This document shows, in pieces, positions 16,483 through 23,655 of a stretch of 33,471 nucleotides of DNA (position 1 is its first letter; every line of letters starts with the position of its first letter). Origin of the DNA: ZLKRG08 sp963977625 (lineage in GTDB: Bacteria > Actinomycetota > Actinomycetes > Nanopelagicales > Nanopelagicaceae); contig CAXBPX010000004.1 in the NCBI GenBank assembly GCA_963977625.1, positions 1 through 33,471 on the forward strand. The letters run 5' to 3'. The notes beneath the pieces are model-generated. The model made no database searches and was not told where the DNA came from. It was given only the letters and a program-made list of their open reading frames with translations. Made by a program: the position numbers and the translations under genes.

Positions 16483-17904
16483 TTACTCTCCTTTGTTCTT
16501 TGCAGCTTGTTCGGCCGCTTTTGCGGATTTGCTACCTGGTCGCTTGCGCATGACCCACCCTAAGACATTTCTCTGCTTAGCGCGGCCAACTCCAATCGCG
16601 CCTGCCGGAACATCTTCGGTAATTACCGATCCCGCGGCGGTATATGCGCCATCTCCGACCGAAATTGGAGCAACCAACATGGTGTCACTACCAATTCGGA
16701 CATGGTCACCAATTTCCGTGCGATGTTTCTCGACACCATCATAATTAACGAAAACAGTTGCGGCGCCAATATTTGAACCTTCGCCAATGGTGGCATCGCC
16801 AACGTATGAAAGATGTGGCACTTTAGAACCACTACCAATTTGAGAATTCTTTATTTCTACGAATGCTCCTGCTTTGGTTTCGTTGGCAAGCACAGTTCCG
16901 GCACGCAAGAATGCAAAGGGACCAACATTTGCGCTTTCACCAATTTCAGATGCGGTGCAATTTGATTCTTTGATAGTCGCGCAACAATTTACTGCGCAAT
17001 CTTGCAAAGTGGTGCGTGGGCCAATTACTGCGTGTGATGCAATTGCCGTCGAACCATAAATAGCCGAACCAGGCAGAATTGTCACATCTGGCGCAATAGT
17101 CACGGTGTCATCAATCCAAGTTGTGGCTGGGTCAAGAATTGTTACCCCATTTCGCATGTGGCGTTCATTTATGCGATCTCTTAATATCGCAGCGGCTTCA
17201 GCCAATTGCACTCGATCATTTACACCCAAAGTTTCGGTGAAATCTTCGCAGAGTATTGGTGCAACTTTCCCACCATTTTTTCTAATTATTTCAATGGCAT
17301 CAGTTAAATAAAGTTCACCTTGCGCATTATTGCTTTTTAGTTGACTAATGGCGCTGGTTAATGCTGCGAAATCAAATATATAGACACCAGAATTAACTTC
17401 GAAAGTTAATTTTTCATCATCGTTGGCATCTTTTTCTTCTACGATTTTCAGTAGAAGATTTTCATCATCCCGAATAATTCGACCATAGCCGGTGGGATCA
17501 GGAAGTTCGGCCGTTAATACCGAGGCGGTATATCCACCACCATTATGTGCAGCCAGAAAATCTTTCAGAGTTTGACCTGAAAGCATTGGGGTATCGCCTG
17601 CCAAAATCAAGAGATTGCCGCGCTCGGATACGCCATCAAGTGCAATTTGTACTGCATGGCCAGTGCCATTTCGTTCTGCTTGAAATACTGCGATTGCATC
17701 TGGAGCAATTTGAGATAAATGTGATTCAACTAGTTCGCGGCCCGAACCTACAACCACCCTAATTTTTTCCGGCTCTACACTTTCAAGTGCATGCAATACA
17801 TGTCCAAGTAATGATCGACCTGATATTTCATGTAAGACTTTTGGAGTTTGTGATTTCATGCGAGTTCCCTCGCCTGCAGCCAAAACAATTGCTTGCTTTA
17901 TCAC
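16483..17904 (-). CDS. glmU: Bifunctional GlmU (GlcN-1-P acetyltransferase / UDP-GlcNAc pyrophosphorylase)
   Basis: This 473-residue protein makes UDP-N-acetylglucosamine for peptidoglycan. The N-terminal uridylyltransferase domain starts QAIVLAAGEGTRMKSQTPKVLH. The C-terminal left-handed beta-helix (about 250-445) carries VEIKNSQIGSGSKVPHLSYVGDA with the catalytic histidine, and NYDGVEKHRT. The C-terminus is short and basic (KSAKAAEQAAKNKGE). The start is GTG, six bases after a TAGAAT box, so the message is probably leaderless. Promoter and start lie only 27 bases from the tRNA-Gln gene. Confidence 0.96.
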   Translation of the reverse strand: MIKQAIVLAAGEGTRMKSQTPKVLHEISGRSLLGHVLHALESVEPEKIRVVVGSGRELVESHLSQIAPDAIAVFQAERNGTGHAVQIALDGVSERGNLLILAGDTPMLSGQTLKDFLAAHNGGGYTASVLTAELPDPTGYGRIIRDDENLLLKIVEEKDANDDEKLTFEVNSGVYIFDFAALTSAISQLKSNNAQGELYLTDAIEIIRKNGGKVAPILCEDFTETLGVNDRVQLAEAAAILRDRINERHMRNGVTILDPATTWIDDTVTIAPDVTILPGSAIYGSTAIASHAVIGPRTTLQDCAVNCCATIKESNCTASEIGESANVGPFAFLRAGTVLANETKAGAFVEIKNSQIGSGSKVPHLSYVGDATIGEGSNIGAATVFVNYDGVEKHRTEIGDHVRIGSDTMLVAPISVGDGAYTAAGSVITEDVPAGAIGVGRAKQRNVLGWVMRKRPGSKSAKAAEQAAKNKGE

Positions 17905-17910
17905 TAGATA

Positions 17911-17916
17911 ATTCTA
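17911..17916 (-). promoter_or_regulatory. -10 box of glmU (leaderless)
   Basis: TAGAAT on the minus strand, then six bases, then the GTG start of glmU. The TANNNT form and the spacing place transcription start at or next to the start codon, and no Shine-Dalgarno is present. No clear -35 is seen; that position falls in the 3' end of tRNA-Gln. Confidence 0.6.
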
Positions 17917-17930
17917 TTAGAGATTGTCGG

Positions 17931-18005
17931 TGGCTCCGCCACCTGGTATCGATCCAGGACCCTGGGCTTCAAAGGCCCATGTGCTAGCCACTACACAATG
18001 GCGGA
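17931..18005 (-). tRNA. tRNA-Gln (UUG)
   Basis: The 75-base cloverleaf has acceptor TCCGCCA paired with TGGCGGA, discriminator G and an encoded CCA. Anticodon stem TGGGC/GCCCA holds loop CTTTGAA, giving anticodon UUG for glutamine. The T stem is CCTGG/CCAGG with loop ATCGATA, where position 54 is A instead of the usual T. No terminator follows, so it may read into glmU. Confidence 0.93.
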
Positions 18006-18011
18006 ACCCGT

Positions 18012-18040
18012 ATTCTCTCGTAAAAGGTGCAATTCGCCAA
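18012..18040 (-). promoter_or_regulatory. Probable promoter of tRNA-Gln
   Basis: On the minus strand TTGGCG (18040-18035), a 17-base spacer and GAGAAT (18017-18012) lie six bases before the tRNA 5' end. Both hexamers deviate from consensus, but spacing and position are right. Confidence 0.4.
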
Positions 18041-18052
18041 AATCATTAGCGC

Positions 18053-18074
18053 TCTCGATTACGCTACGTCGAGA
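18053..18074. promoter_or_regulatory. Inverted repeat before marR, possible autoregulatory operator
   Basis: TCTCGA (18053-18058) and TCGAGA (18069-18074) form a perfect six-base inverted repeat with ten bases between, ending two bases before the marR ATG. MarR proteins are dimers that often repress their own gene from such a site. Binding is inference. Confidence 0.4.
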
Positions 18075-18076
18075 AA

Positions 18077-18565
18077 ATGAACGATAAAGATGAAGTTGAC
18101 CGCCTCATAGCTGCATGGCAGAAAGAGCGTCCAGATTTGGATTTCTCTCCGCTTGCAATACTTTCGCGAATTACACGAATCTCAAAACATCTTGATATTG
18201 CACGAAGAAATGCATTCGCAGAATTAGAAACTTGGGGATTTGATGTTTTGGCAACACTTCGTCGCGTTGGAGATCCATATCAATTAACGCCAGGTCAATT
18301 AATTCAAGAAACTATGGTTACTAGCGGCACTATGACCAATAGATTGGATCGATTAGAAGAATTGGGATTGATTACTCGTACCCCAGATCCTGCTGATGGT
18401 CGTGGCAGTTTAGTTACTTTAACAAAAGCCGGAGCAAAAGCAGTAGATAGTGCAATGGAAGATCTTTTAAGTCGAGAACGAGAATTGTTAAAAGTACTTA
18501 ATAAAGGTGAACAATCAGAACTAGCAGCGCTGCTTCGCGAACTTGCAATTCACTTTGAAGATTAA
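18077..18565 (+). CDS. MarR-family transcriptional regulator
   Basis: This 162-residue protein has the MarR winged helix. A dimerising N-terminal helix is followed by LTPGQLIQETMVTSGTMTNRLDRLEELGLI (helix-turn-helix, about 75-104). The wing has the family's D-x-R-G pattern (DPADGRGSLVTLT, about 108-120). The ATG at 18077 lacks a Shine-Dalgarno and the message may have a very short leader. It is divergent from tRNA-Gln/glmU and convergent with ispE, whose stop overlaps its own by four bases. No transporter or detoxification gene is beside it, so neither ligand nor target can be guessed apart from possible autoregulation. Confidence 0.92.
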   Translation: MNDKDEVDRLIAAWQKERPDLDFSPLAILSRITRISKHLDIARRNAFAELETWGFDVLATLRRVGDPYQLTPGQLIQETMVTSGTMTNRLDRLEELGLITRTPDPADGRGSLVTLTKAGAKAVDSAMEDLLSRERELLKVLNKGEQSELAALLRELAIHFED

Positions 18566-19470
18566 TTTAAAACCGTAACTTTTGCGCCAACTACTGGACC
18601 TTGTGCACGTGCCACGCTGCCGACGACTCCGCTTGAAGTAAGTGCCACCGCAAGATCTAGCGAATGATCTTCATCAGCAACTAAGAATGCAACCGATGGT
18701 CCAGATCCGGAAACAATGCCGCCCAACGCGCCATATTCTTGACCAGTATCTAAAATTAATCTGAGTGCAGGTCGTAATGAAATCGCAGCTGCTTGGAGAT
18801 CATTATTTAGTGCTTTACCAACTCTGACTGAATCACCAGTCAACAACGCTTGTAATAATTCATCATTAATTGATGGTGCTTTGATATCTAATCCCGTACG
18901 TAACCGATCGCATTCTCCGTAAACCGCAGGAGTAGCAAGGCCATTACTTGAAAGCGCAATTACCCAATGATAATTTCCGCGCGAAAGCGCCGGCGTAATC
19001 TCATCACCGTGACCACGCCCCACCGCAACGCCTCCATGCAACATAAATGGCACATCGCTACCCAATTTTCGAGCCACTTCACTTAATTCATCTTTCGATA
19101 GACCCAGCCCAAATAATTGATCAATTCCTAGCAAAGTAGCGGCCGCATCTGCACTGCCGCCAGCCATTCCGCCTGCAACTGGGATACTTTTATTTATTTC
19201 AATACATAAATTTTTATCTATTTGAAATTTCTCAGCCATTAGATCGACGGCTTTTGAAACTAAATTACTTTGATCAACTGGAACTCCATTGATGAAATCG
19301 CCCTCAAGCGTTATATCGAATTGATCGCTTCTTGTAATTTTCAAATTATCAAATAGTGAAATTGCTTGAAAGACCGTAACCACTTCGTGGTACCCATCAG
19401 CCTCTTTTGGCCCAACAGATAATTGCAGGTTAACCTTTGCAGGTACCTGAACTTCTACTGACTTGCGCAT
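18562..19470 (-). CDS. ispE: 4-diphosphocytidyl-2-C-methyl-D-erythritol kinase
   Basis: This 302-residue GHMP kinase catalyses the ATP-dependent step of the MEP isoprenoid pathway. VQVPAKVNLQLSVG (about 7-20) holds the substrate lysine/asparagine motif, PVAGGMAGGSADAAATL (about 92-108) is the glycine-rich ATP loop, and SGSGPSVAFL near 258-267 is GHMP motif 3. Polyprenol phosphates from this pathway serve peptidoglycan precursors and the mannosyl donor of Pmt. It follows rsmA by 20 bases, the conserved ksgA-ispE pair. An internal -10-like TATAGT lies eight bases before the ATG. Confidence 0.95.
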   Translation of the reverse strand: MRKSVEVQVPAKVNLQLSVGPKEADGYHEVVTVFQAISLFDNLKITRSDQFDITLEGDFINGVPVDQSNLVSKAVDLMAEKFQIDKNLCIEINKSIPVAGGMAGGSADAAATLLGIDQLFGLGLSKDELSEVARKLGSDVPFMLHGGVAVGRGHGDEITPALSRGNYHWVIALSSNGLATPAVYGECDRLRTGLDIKAPSINDELLQALLTGDSVRVGKALNNDLQAAAISLRPALRLILDTGQEYGALGGIVSGSGPSVAFLVADEDHSLDLAVALTSSGVVGSVARAQGPVVGAKVTVLN

Positions 19471-19478
19471 GGTCGAAG

Positions 19479-19484
19479 ACTATA
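19479..19484 (-). promoter_or_regulatory. Possible internal -10 box before ispE
   Basis: TATAGT on the minus strand lies in the 20-base rsmA-ispE gap, eight bases before the ispE ATG. It would give a start site one to three bases ahead of the ATG, a near-leaderless transcript independent of the upstream operon. Confidence 0.4.
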
Positions 19485-19490
19485 AGTTAA

Positions 19491-20315
19491 TCAATATTTT
19501 TGAGATGCAATCGCCGAATAAGCAGCCAAATCCAAAGCTTCTCCGCGAAGTGTGGGATCTACACCTGCAGCCTGAATAATTGATTCTGCATTTAAACCAA
19601 TTACCGACGACATTGCTGATCTAATCATTTTGCGACGTTGAGAAAATGCTGCATCTATTAATGCAAATACTCTTAATCTAAACGTATCGTCTCCCATAGG
19701 GGCATGCCGTTTAAAGTAAACCAGTTTGGAATCTACATTTGGTACCGGCCAAAAAATACTTCTTGAAATATTTCCGGCCAAAGTTAAATTAGCCCACCAA
19801 GCACCTTTCAAACTGGGTACGCCATAATCTTTATTTCCAGGTTTTGCAGCTAATCTATCTGCAACTTCTGCCTGCACCATTACTACGCCTTCACGTAAAC
19901 TTGGAAAACGTTCGAGTAAATTGAGTAAAACTGGCACGGAAACGTTATATGGCAAATTTGCCACTAACACAGTTGGATTTTCTGGCAATTTACTTAAATT
20001 TAGTGCATCTTGGTTGATTACCGTTAACTTACTATCTGAATTATGTGCCGCAACCGTTTCAGGTAATTGCTTTGCCAATCTTTCATCAATTTCCACCGCT
20101 ATCAGCGGTATTTTGCTCTCTAGAATCGCAAGAGTTAATGAACCCAGACCCGGACCAATTTCTAAGGCAATATCATCTTCATTGATCTCTACTTGTCGAA
20201 CAATTTTTTGACATACATTTCCATCAATAACAAAATTCTGGCCCAATCCTTTTGAAGGGTTTAACTCTAATTTCGCGGCTAATTCACGAATTTCGGCCGC
20301 ACCTAAAAGTGTCAT
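19491..20315 (-). CDS. rsmA: 16S rRNA (adenine1518/1519-N6) dimethyltransferase RsmA/KsgA
   Basis: This 274-residue SAM-dependent enzyme dimethylates two adenosines in helix 45 of 16S rRNA. Motifs: PSKGLGQNFVIDGNV (residues 20-34), the SAM loop EIGPGLGSLT near 54-63, VEIDERLAKQL, and the catalytic NLPYNVSVPVL (NLPY) near 123-133. The basic RNA-binding end includes QRRKMIRSA. Its ATG shares one base with the tatD stop (TAATG). No rpfB gene lies between tatD and rsmA, unlike in Mycobacterium and Streptomyces. Confidence 0.96.
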   Translation of the reverse strand: MTLLGAAEIRELAAKLELNPSKGLGQNFVIDGNVCQKIVRQVEINEDDIALEIGPGLGSLTLAILESKIPLIAVEIDERLAKQLPETVAAHNSDSKLTVINQDALNLSKLPENPTVLVANLPYNVSVPVLLNLLERFPSLREGVVMVQAEVADRLAAKPGNKDYGVPSLKGAWWANLTLAGNISRSIFWPVPNVDSKLVYFKRHAPMGDDTFRLRVFALIDAAFSQRRKMIRSAMSSVIGLNAESIIQAAGVDPTLRGEALDLAAYSAIASQKY

Positions 20316-21172
20316 TATTCAAATGATCCAAAAATTCGGATGGTATTTGCGGCGGTAACAGATGCAATATGTGTTGCATCAACACCACGTTCATCAGCAA
20401 TAAACCTAACAATATTTGCGATTTGAGCCGGAGTATTTAGAGCACCTCTATGCGGAGTAGGCGCTAAAAATGGCGAATCTGTCTCTACTAACAGCAAATC
20501 ATCAGGTACAAATTTAACCGCTTCTCGTAACTCTGGCGCATTTTTAAATGTCACCGTTCCCGCAAAAGAGAGCACATAACCTCGAGCTACACAATATTTT
20601 GCCATCTCAAGATCCCCCGAATAGCAATGAAAAACTGTCTTTTCAGGAGCGCCTACTTCTTCTAAAACTTTAAGCACATCTTCATGTGCATCTCGGTCGT
20701 GGATAACAAGTGCTAAATCATTTTCTTTTGCAATTTGAATATGTCTTTTAAATGATTCACGTTGAATTTCCTGCAGTTCTGGTGGCGTACGGAAATAATC
20801 CAAACCAGTTTCACCTATCGCGCGCACTCGCGGATGTTTAGCTAACTCTGCAATTACTGCTAAATCTTGCTCTAAGTCTTTAACTACCGGAGCTTCATTT
20901 GGGTGAAGTGCAACTGCCGCTACAACTTTACCTGGATAAAGTTCTGCAAGCTTCACACACCATTTGGATTGTTCTGCTGAGTATCCAACTTGGACTAATC
21001 GGTCCACACCTGCAGTAGCTGCGGCTGCAATCACCTCTGCAATTTCTGGAGCATCTGGTTCGGTGTTAGTAACAATTTCCAAATGCGCATGTGCATCAAT
21101 GGCACTTACTTGTAAAGGTTCGGGAGCCGGTGCAAGCGGGCGATCGATATCGCGATTGTGGCGATCTGCCAA
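20315..21172 (-). CDS. tatD: TatD-family metal-dependent hydrolase/DNase
   Basis: This 285-residue TIM-barrel metallohydrolase has the TatD ligand series: IDAHAHLE (about 25-32), VALHPNEAP, AIGETGLDYF, VIHDRDAHEDV, FHCYSGDLEMA and VETDSPFLAP. Family members act as 3'-5' exonucleases or deoxyribonucleases; the substrate in actinobacteria is not settled. The start codon is TTG, directly abutting the metG stop with no gap, and the stop overlaps the rsmA start by one base, so the three genes are tightly coupled. Confidence 0.93.
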   Translation of the reverse strand: MADRHNRDIDRPLAPAPEPLQVSAIDAHAHLEIVTNTEPDAPEIAEVIAAAATAGVDRLVQVGYSAEQSKWCVKLAELYPGKVVAAVALHPNEAPVVKDLEQDLAVIAELAKHPRVRAIGETGLDYFRTPPELQEIQRESFKRHIQIAKENDLALVIHDRDAHEDVLKVLEEVGAPEKTVFHCYSGDLEMAKYCVARGYVLSFAGTVTFKNAPELREAVKFVPDDLLLVETDSPFLAPTPHRGALNTPAQIANIVRFIADERGVDATHIASVTAANTIRIFGSFE

Positions 21173-22732
21173 TTAATCTTCCAATCGCGGAAATAATGGT
21201 GCGCTCTTTGAAACTTTACTTCCTGCTGGCAGCGTTCCCCACTTTGCCACATCAGAAATCTTTTGATTTCCAATGGCTCCCAGAGCATTGGCACCCAAAC
21301 TCTCCCATAATTTTTCACAAGTTTCGGGCATAACTGGATGTAATAAAACTGCCAAAGCTCGAATTCCTTCGGCGGTGTTGTAAAGAACTTCATTTAATTT
21401 CTGCTTATTTGCATCGTCTTTGGCTAATACCCATGGTTCGGTTTCCGTTACATAAAGATTAATTCGCTTGCAGAAATCCATGATTGCCAGAATTCCGCCT
21501 TGAAAATCCAATGCACACATTGCCTTATCAGCAGTAGCCACGGTTTGCGTCAATAATGTTGCTAATTCACCGCCTGCAGTTGGCGCTGGAATCACTCCAT
21601 CACAATATTTTTCGATCATTGCGGTGAGACGTGATGCTAAATTTCCGAAATCATTTGCTAATTCACTTGTGTAACGAGCGCCCATATCTTCCCAAGAGAA
21701 GGAACCATCACTGCCAAATGGAATAGCGCGCATAAAGTAATAACGAAATGCATCAACACCAAAATGGTTTGTGATATCACTCGGTGCGATTCCGGTTAGT
21801 TTACTTTTTGACATCTTTTCGCCGCCTACAAGCAGCCAACCATGCGCAAAAACTTTTCCGGGAACTGGTAAGTCAGCAGCCATCAACATCGCTGGCCAAA
21901 TTACTGCGTGAAAACGCAAAATATCTTTTCCAACTAAATGAACATTTGCTGGCCAAGTAGCTGCAAATTTCTTGCCATCCTGGCTATTTGGTTCATCACC
22001 TAAGCCAACGGCAGTTGCGTAATTAAGCAAGGCATCAAACCAAACATAAACTACTTGTTTGGTATCCCACGGAACTGGAATTCCCCAATTAAAAGTCGAT
22101 CTAGAGATTGATAAATCCCGGACTTCGCCTTCTAGAAATGAAATGACTTCGTTTCGCGCGCTTTCCGGTTGGCAGGCATCTGGATTGTCTCGATAGTGTT
22201 TTAAAAGTGGTTCACGAAATTCTGATAATTTAAAAAACCAATTGTCTTCATCTACTATTTCAACTGGCTTACTATGAATTGGGCAGAGTTTCTCTCCCTT
22301 TTCATCAATTAAATCACCAGGCAATTTAAATTCTTCGCAACCAACGCAATAAGGACCTTCGAATTTTCCAGCATAAATAAATCCGGCATCTTTTAATTTC
22401 TGCAAGAAATTCTGAACCCTTTTTGTATGTCGTTCTGATGTAGTGCGAATAAAGTCATCGTTTGCAATATTTAATGCTTTCCAATTTGGTAACCAGGCTT
22501 CGGCTACCAATTTATCGACCCAAGCTTGCGGAGCTACGCCATTAGCATCTGCAGTACGCATAACTTTTTGGCCGTGTTCGTCAGTACCGGTTAAATACCA
22601 AGTTGGTTCACCTTTTTGACGATGCCATCTAGTTAAAACATCTCCAGCCACCGTTGTGTATGCATGGCCAATGTGCGGCGCATCGTTTACGTAATAAATA
22701 GGAGTGGTTACGTAATAAGCCTTTTCGGTCAT
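21173..22732 (-). CDS. metG: Methionyl-tRNA synthetase
   Basis: This 519-residue class I synthetase contains TPIYYVNDAPHIGHAYTT (residues 10-27) with the HIGH motif, GTDEHGQKV, and the KMSKS loop at about 307-311. A knuckle insert has CVGCEEF and a downstream CPIH, so one CxxC and one CxxH can bind zinc. It is the short form without the C-terminal tRNA-binding dimer domain, as in other actinobacteria. Upstream of the ATG, TAGAAT stands six bases away with no Shine-Dalgarno, so metG probably begins a leaderless transcript for metG-tatD-rsmA(-ispE). Confidence 0.97.
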   Translation of the reverse strand: MTEKAYYVTTPIYYVNDAPHIGHAYTTVAGDVLTRWHRQKGEPTWYLTGTDEHGQKVMRTADANGVAPQAWVDKLVAEAWLPNWKALNIANDDFIRTTSERHTKRVQNFLQKLKDAGFIYAGKFEGPYCVGCEEFKLPGDLIDEKGEKLCPIHSKPVEIVDEDNWFFKLSEFREPLLKHYRDNPDACQPESARNEVISFLEGEVRDLSISRSTFNWGIPVPWDTKQVVYVWFDALLNYATAVGLGDEPNSQDGKKFAATWPANVHLVGKDILRFHAVIWPAMLMAADLPVPGKVFAHGWLLVGGEKMSKSKLTGIAPSDITNHFGVDAFRYYFMRAIPFGSDGSFSWEDMGARYTSELANDFGNLASRLTAMIEKYCDGVIPAPTAGGELATLLTQTVATADKAMCALDFQGGILAIMDFCKRINLYVTETEPWVLAKDDANKQKLNEVLYNTAEGIRALAVLLHPVMPETCEKLWESLGANALGAIGNQKISDVAKWGTLPAGSKVSKSAPLFPRLED

Positions 22733-22738
22733 GTGGTT

Positions 22739-22744
22739 ATTCTA
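22739..22744 (-). promoter_or_regulatory. -10 box of metG (leaderless)
   Basis: TAGAAT on the minus strand, then AACCAC, then the metG ATG. The same hexamer and spacing occur at glmU. No Shine-Dalgarno is present. Confidence 0.6.
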
Positions 22745-22763
22745 CCTATACCTGATTCTTAAC

Positions 22764-22791
22764 TTATTGCTGGATTATTGCTGGATTATTG
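22764..22791. repeat. Eleven-base tandem repeat at the rsmI stop codon
   Basis: TTATTGCTGGA occurs twice in direct succession and then as a partial copy (TTATTG) that contains the rsmI stop codon. It fills the second half of the short rsmI-metG spacer. Confidence 0.6.
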
Positions 22792-23625
22792 AGCATTCTT
22801 CGCAGCAACCATCGCATCAAACACTTCTCGTTTAGGCAGATTCAGCTCCTGCGCAACTGCAGCAATAGCTTCTTTGCGATCCATTCCTGCATTTTCAAAT
22901 TTTCGTACTGAATCAATAATTCTCTCGTGGTTTATCTCTCTTGCTCCAACAATTGCGCCTTCAACCACAATGGTGATTTCTCCCAAAACTTCTTTAGAAC
23001 TTGCCCATTCTTGTAAAGAGCCAAGCGTTCCGCGTACTGTTTCTTCGTAAGTTTTAGTCATTTCACGACAGAGAGCTGCTTTTCTTTCTGCTCCTAAGAA
23101 ATTTATCGCGGTTATCAAAGTTTCTTGCAAACGATGTGGCGCTTCAAAGAAAACCACAGTTCTAACTTCAAATCTTAATTCTTCAAAAAACTTCTCCCGC
23201 GCACCTTGACTTCTTGGCACAAAACCTTCAAAACAAAATCGATCGGTTGGTAGACCTGAAAGTGCCAATGCAGTAGTGACTGCACTTGGTCCCGGAAGTA
23301 CCTCTACTTGAATATTTTCGGCTACTGCACTTCGCACCAATTTAAATCCTGGATCACTTACAGTAGGCATACCAGCATCTGTTACAACCAAAACATCCGC
23401 ACCATTTCGCAATTCATTTAACAATTGCTCGGTGCGTTCTTCTTCGTTTCCTTCAAAAAATGAAAGTATTTTGGCTTGGCTGCTAATTCCTAAATCTTGG
23501 CAAAGTCTTTGAAAGCGGCGCGAATCTTCCGCCGCAATAATGGAAGCGTTCTTAATTGCTGAAATTAAGCGAGCAGAAGCATCTCCTGGATTTCCAAGGG
23601 GCACACCAGCAAGCAATAACTTCAT
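22786..23625 (-). CDS. rsmI: 16S rRNA (cytidine1402-2'-O)-methyltransferase RsmI
   Basis: This 279-residue SAM-dependent tetrapyrrole-methylase-fold enzyme modifies C1402 in the 16S decoding centre. Motifs: LLAGVPLGNPGDAS (about 3-16), AAEDSRRF, VTDAGMPTVSDPGF, LPGPSAVTTAL and GFVPR. The start at 23625 (MKLLLAGVPLGN) matches family N-termini; an in-frame ATG four codons upstream (23637) is possible. It is divergent from the mannosyltransferase gene with about 30 bases between starts, the same pairing as Rv1003-Rv1002c in M. tuberculosis. Confidence 0.94.
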   Translation of the reverse strand: MKLLLAGVPLGNPGDASARLISAIKNASIIAAEDSRRFQRLCQDLGISSQAKILSFFEGNEEERTEQLLNELRNGADVLVVTDAGMPTVSDPGFKLVRSAVAENIQVEVLPGPSAVTTALALSGLPTDRFCFEGFVPRSQGAREKFFEELRFEVRTVVFFEAPHRLQETLITAINFLGAERKAALCREMTKTYEETVRGTLGSLQEWASSKEVLGEITIVVEGAIVGAREINHERIIDSVRKFENAGMDRKEAIAAVAQELNLPKREVFDAMVAAKNAQ

Positions 23626-23643
23626 GTGCGCAATCATCTCATC

Positions 23644-23649
23644 TACTCT
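23644..23649 (+). promoter_or_regulatory. -10 box of pmt (leaderless)
   Basis: TACTCT followed by six bases and the ATG at 23656 fits the TANNNT leaderless pattern seen at glmU and metG, and it decides the pmt start over the upstream GTG at 23626. Confidence 0.5.
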
Positions 23650-23655
23650 TTACTT

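Noticed and set aside
16379..16744. 121-codon plus-strand frame over the prs/glmU junction
   Set aside because: It crosses two well-supported conserved genes on the opposite strand.
17905..17930. Terminator after tRNA-Gln
   Set aside because: No stem is present; the gap instead holds the glmU -10 box.
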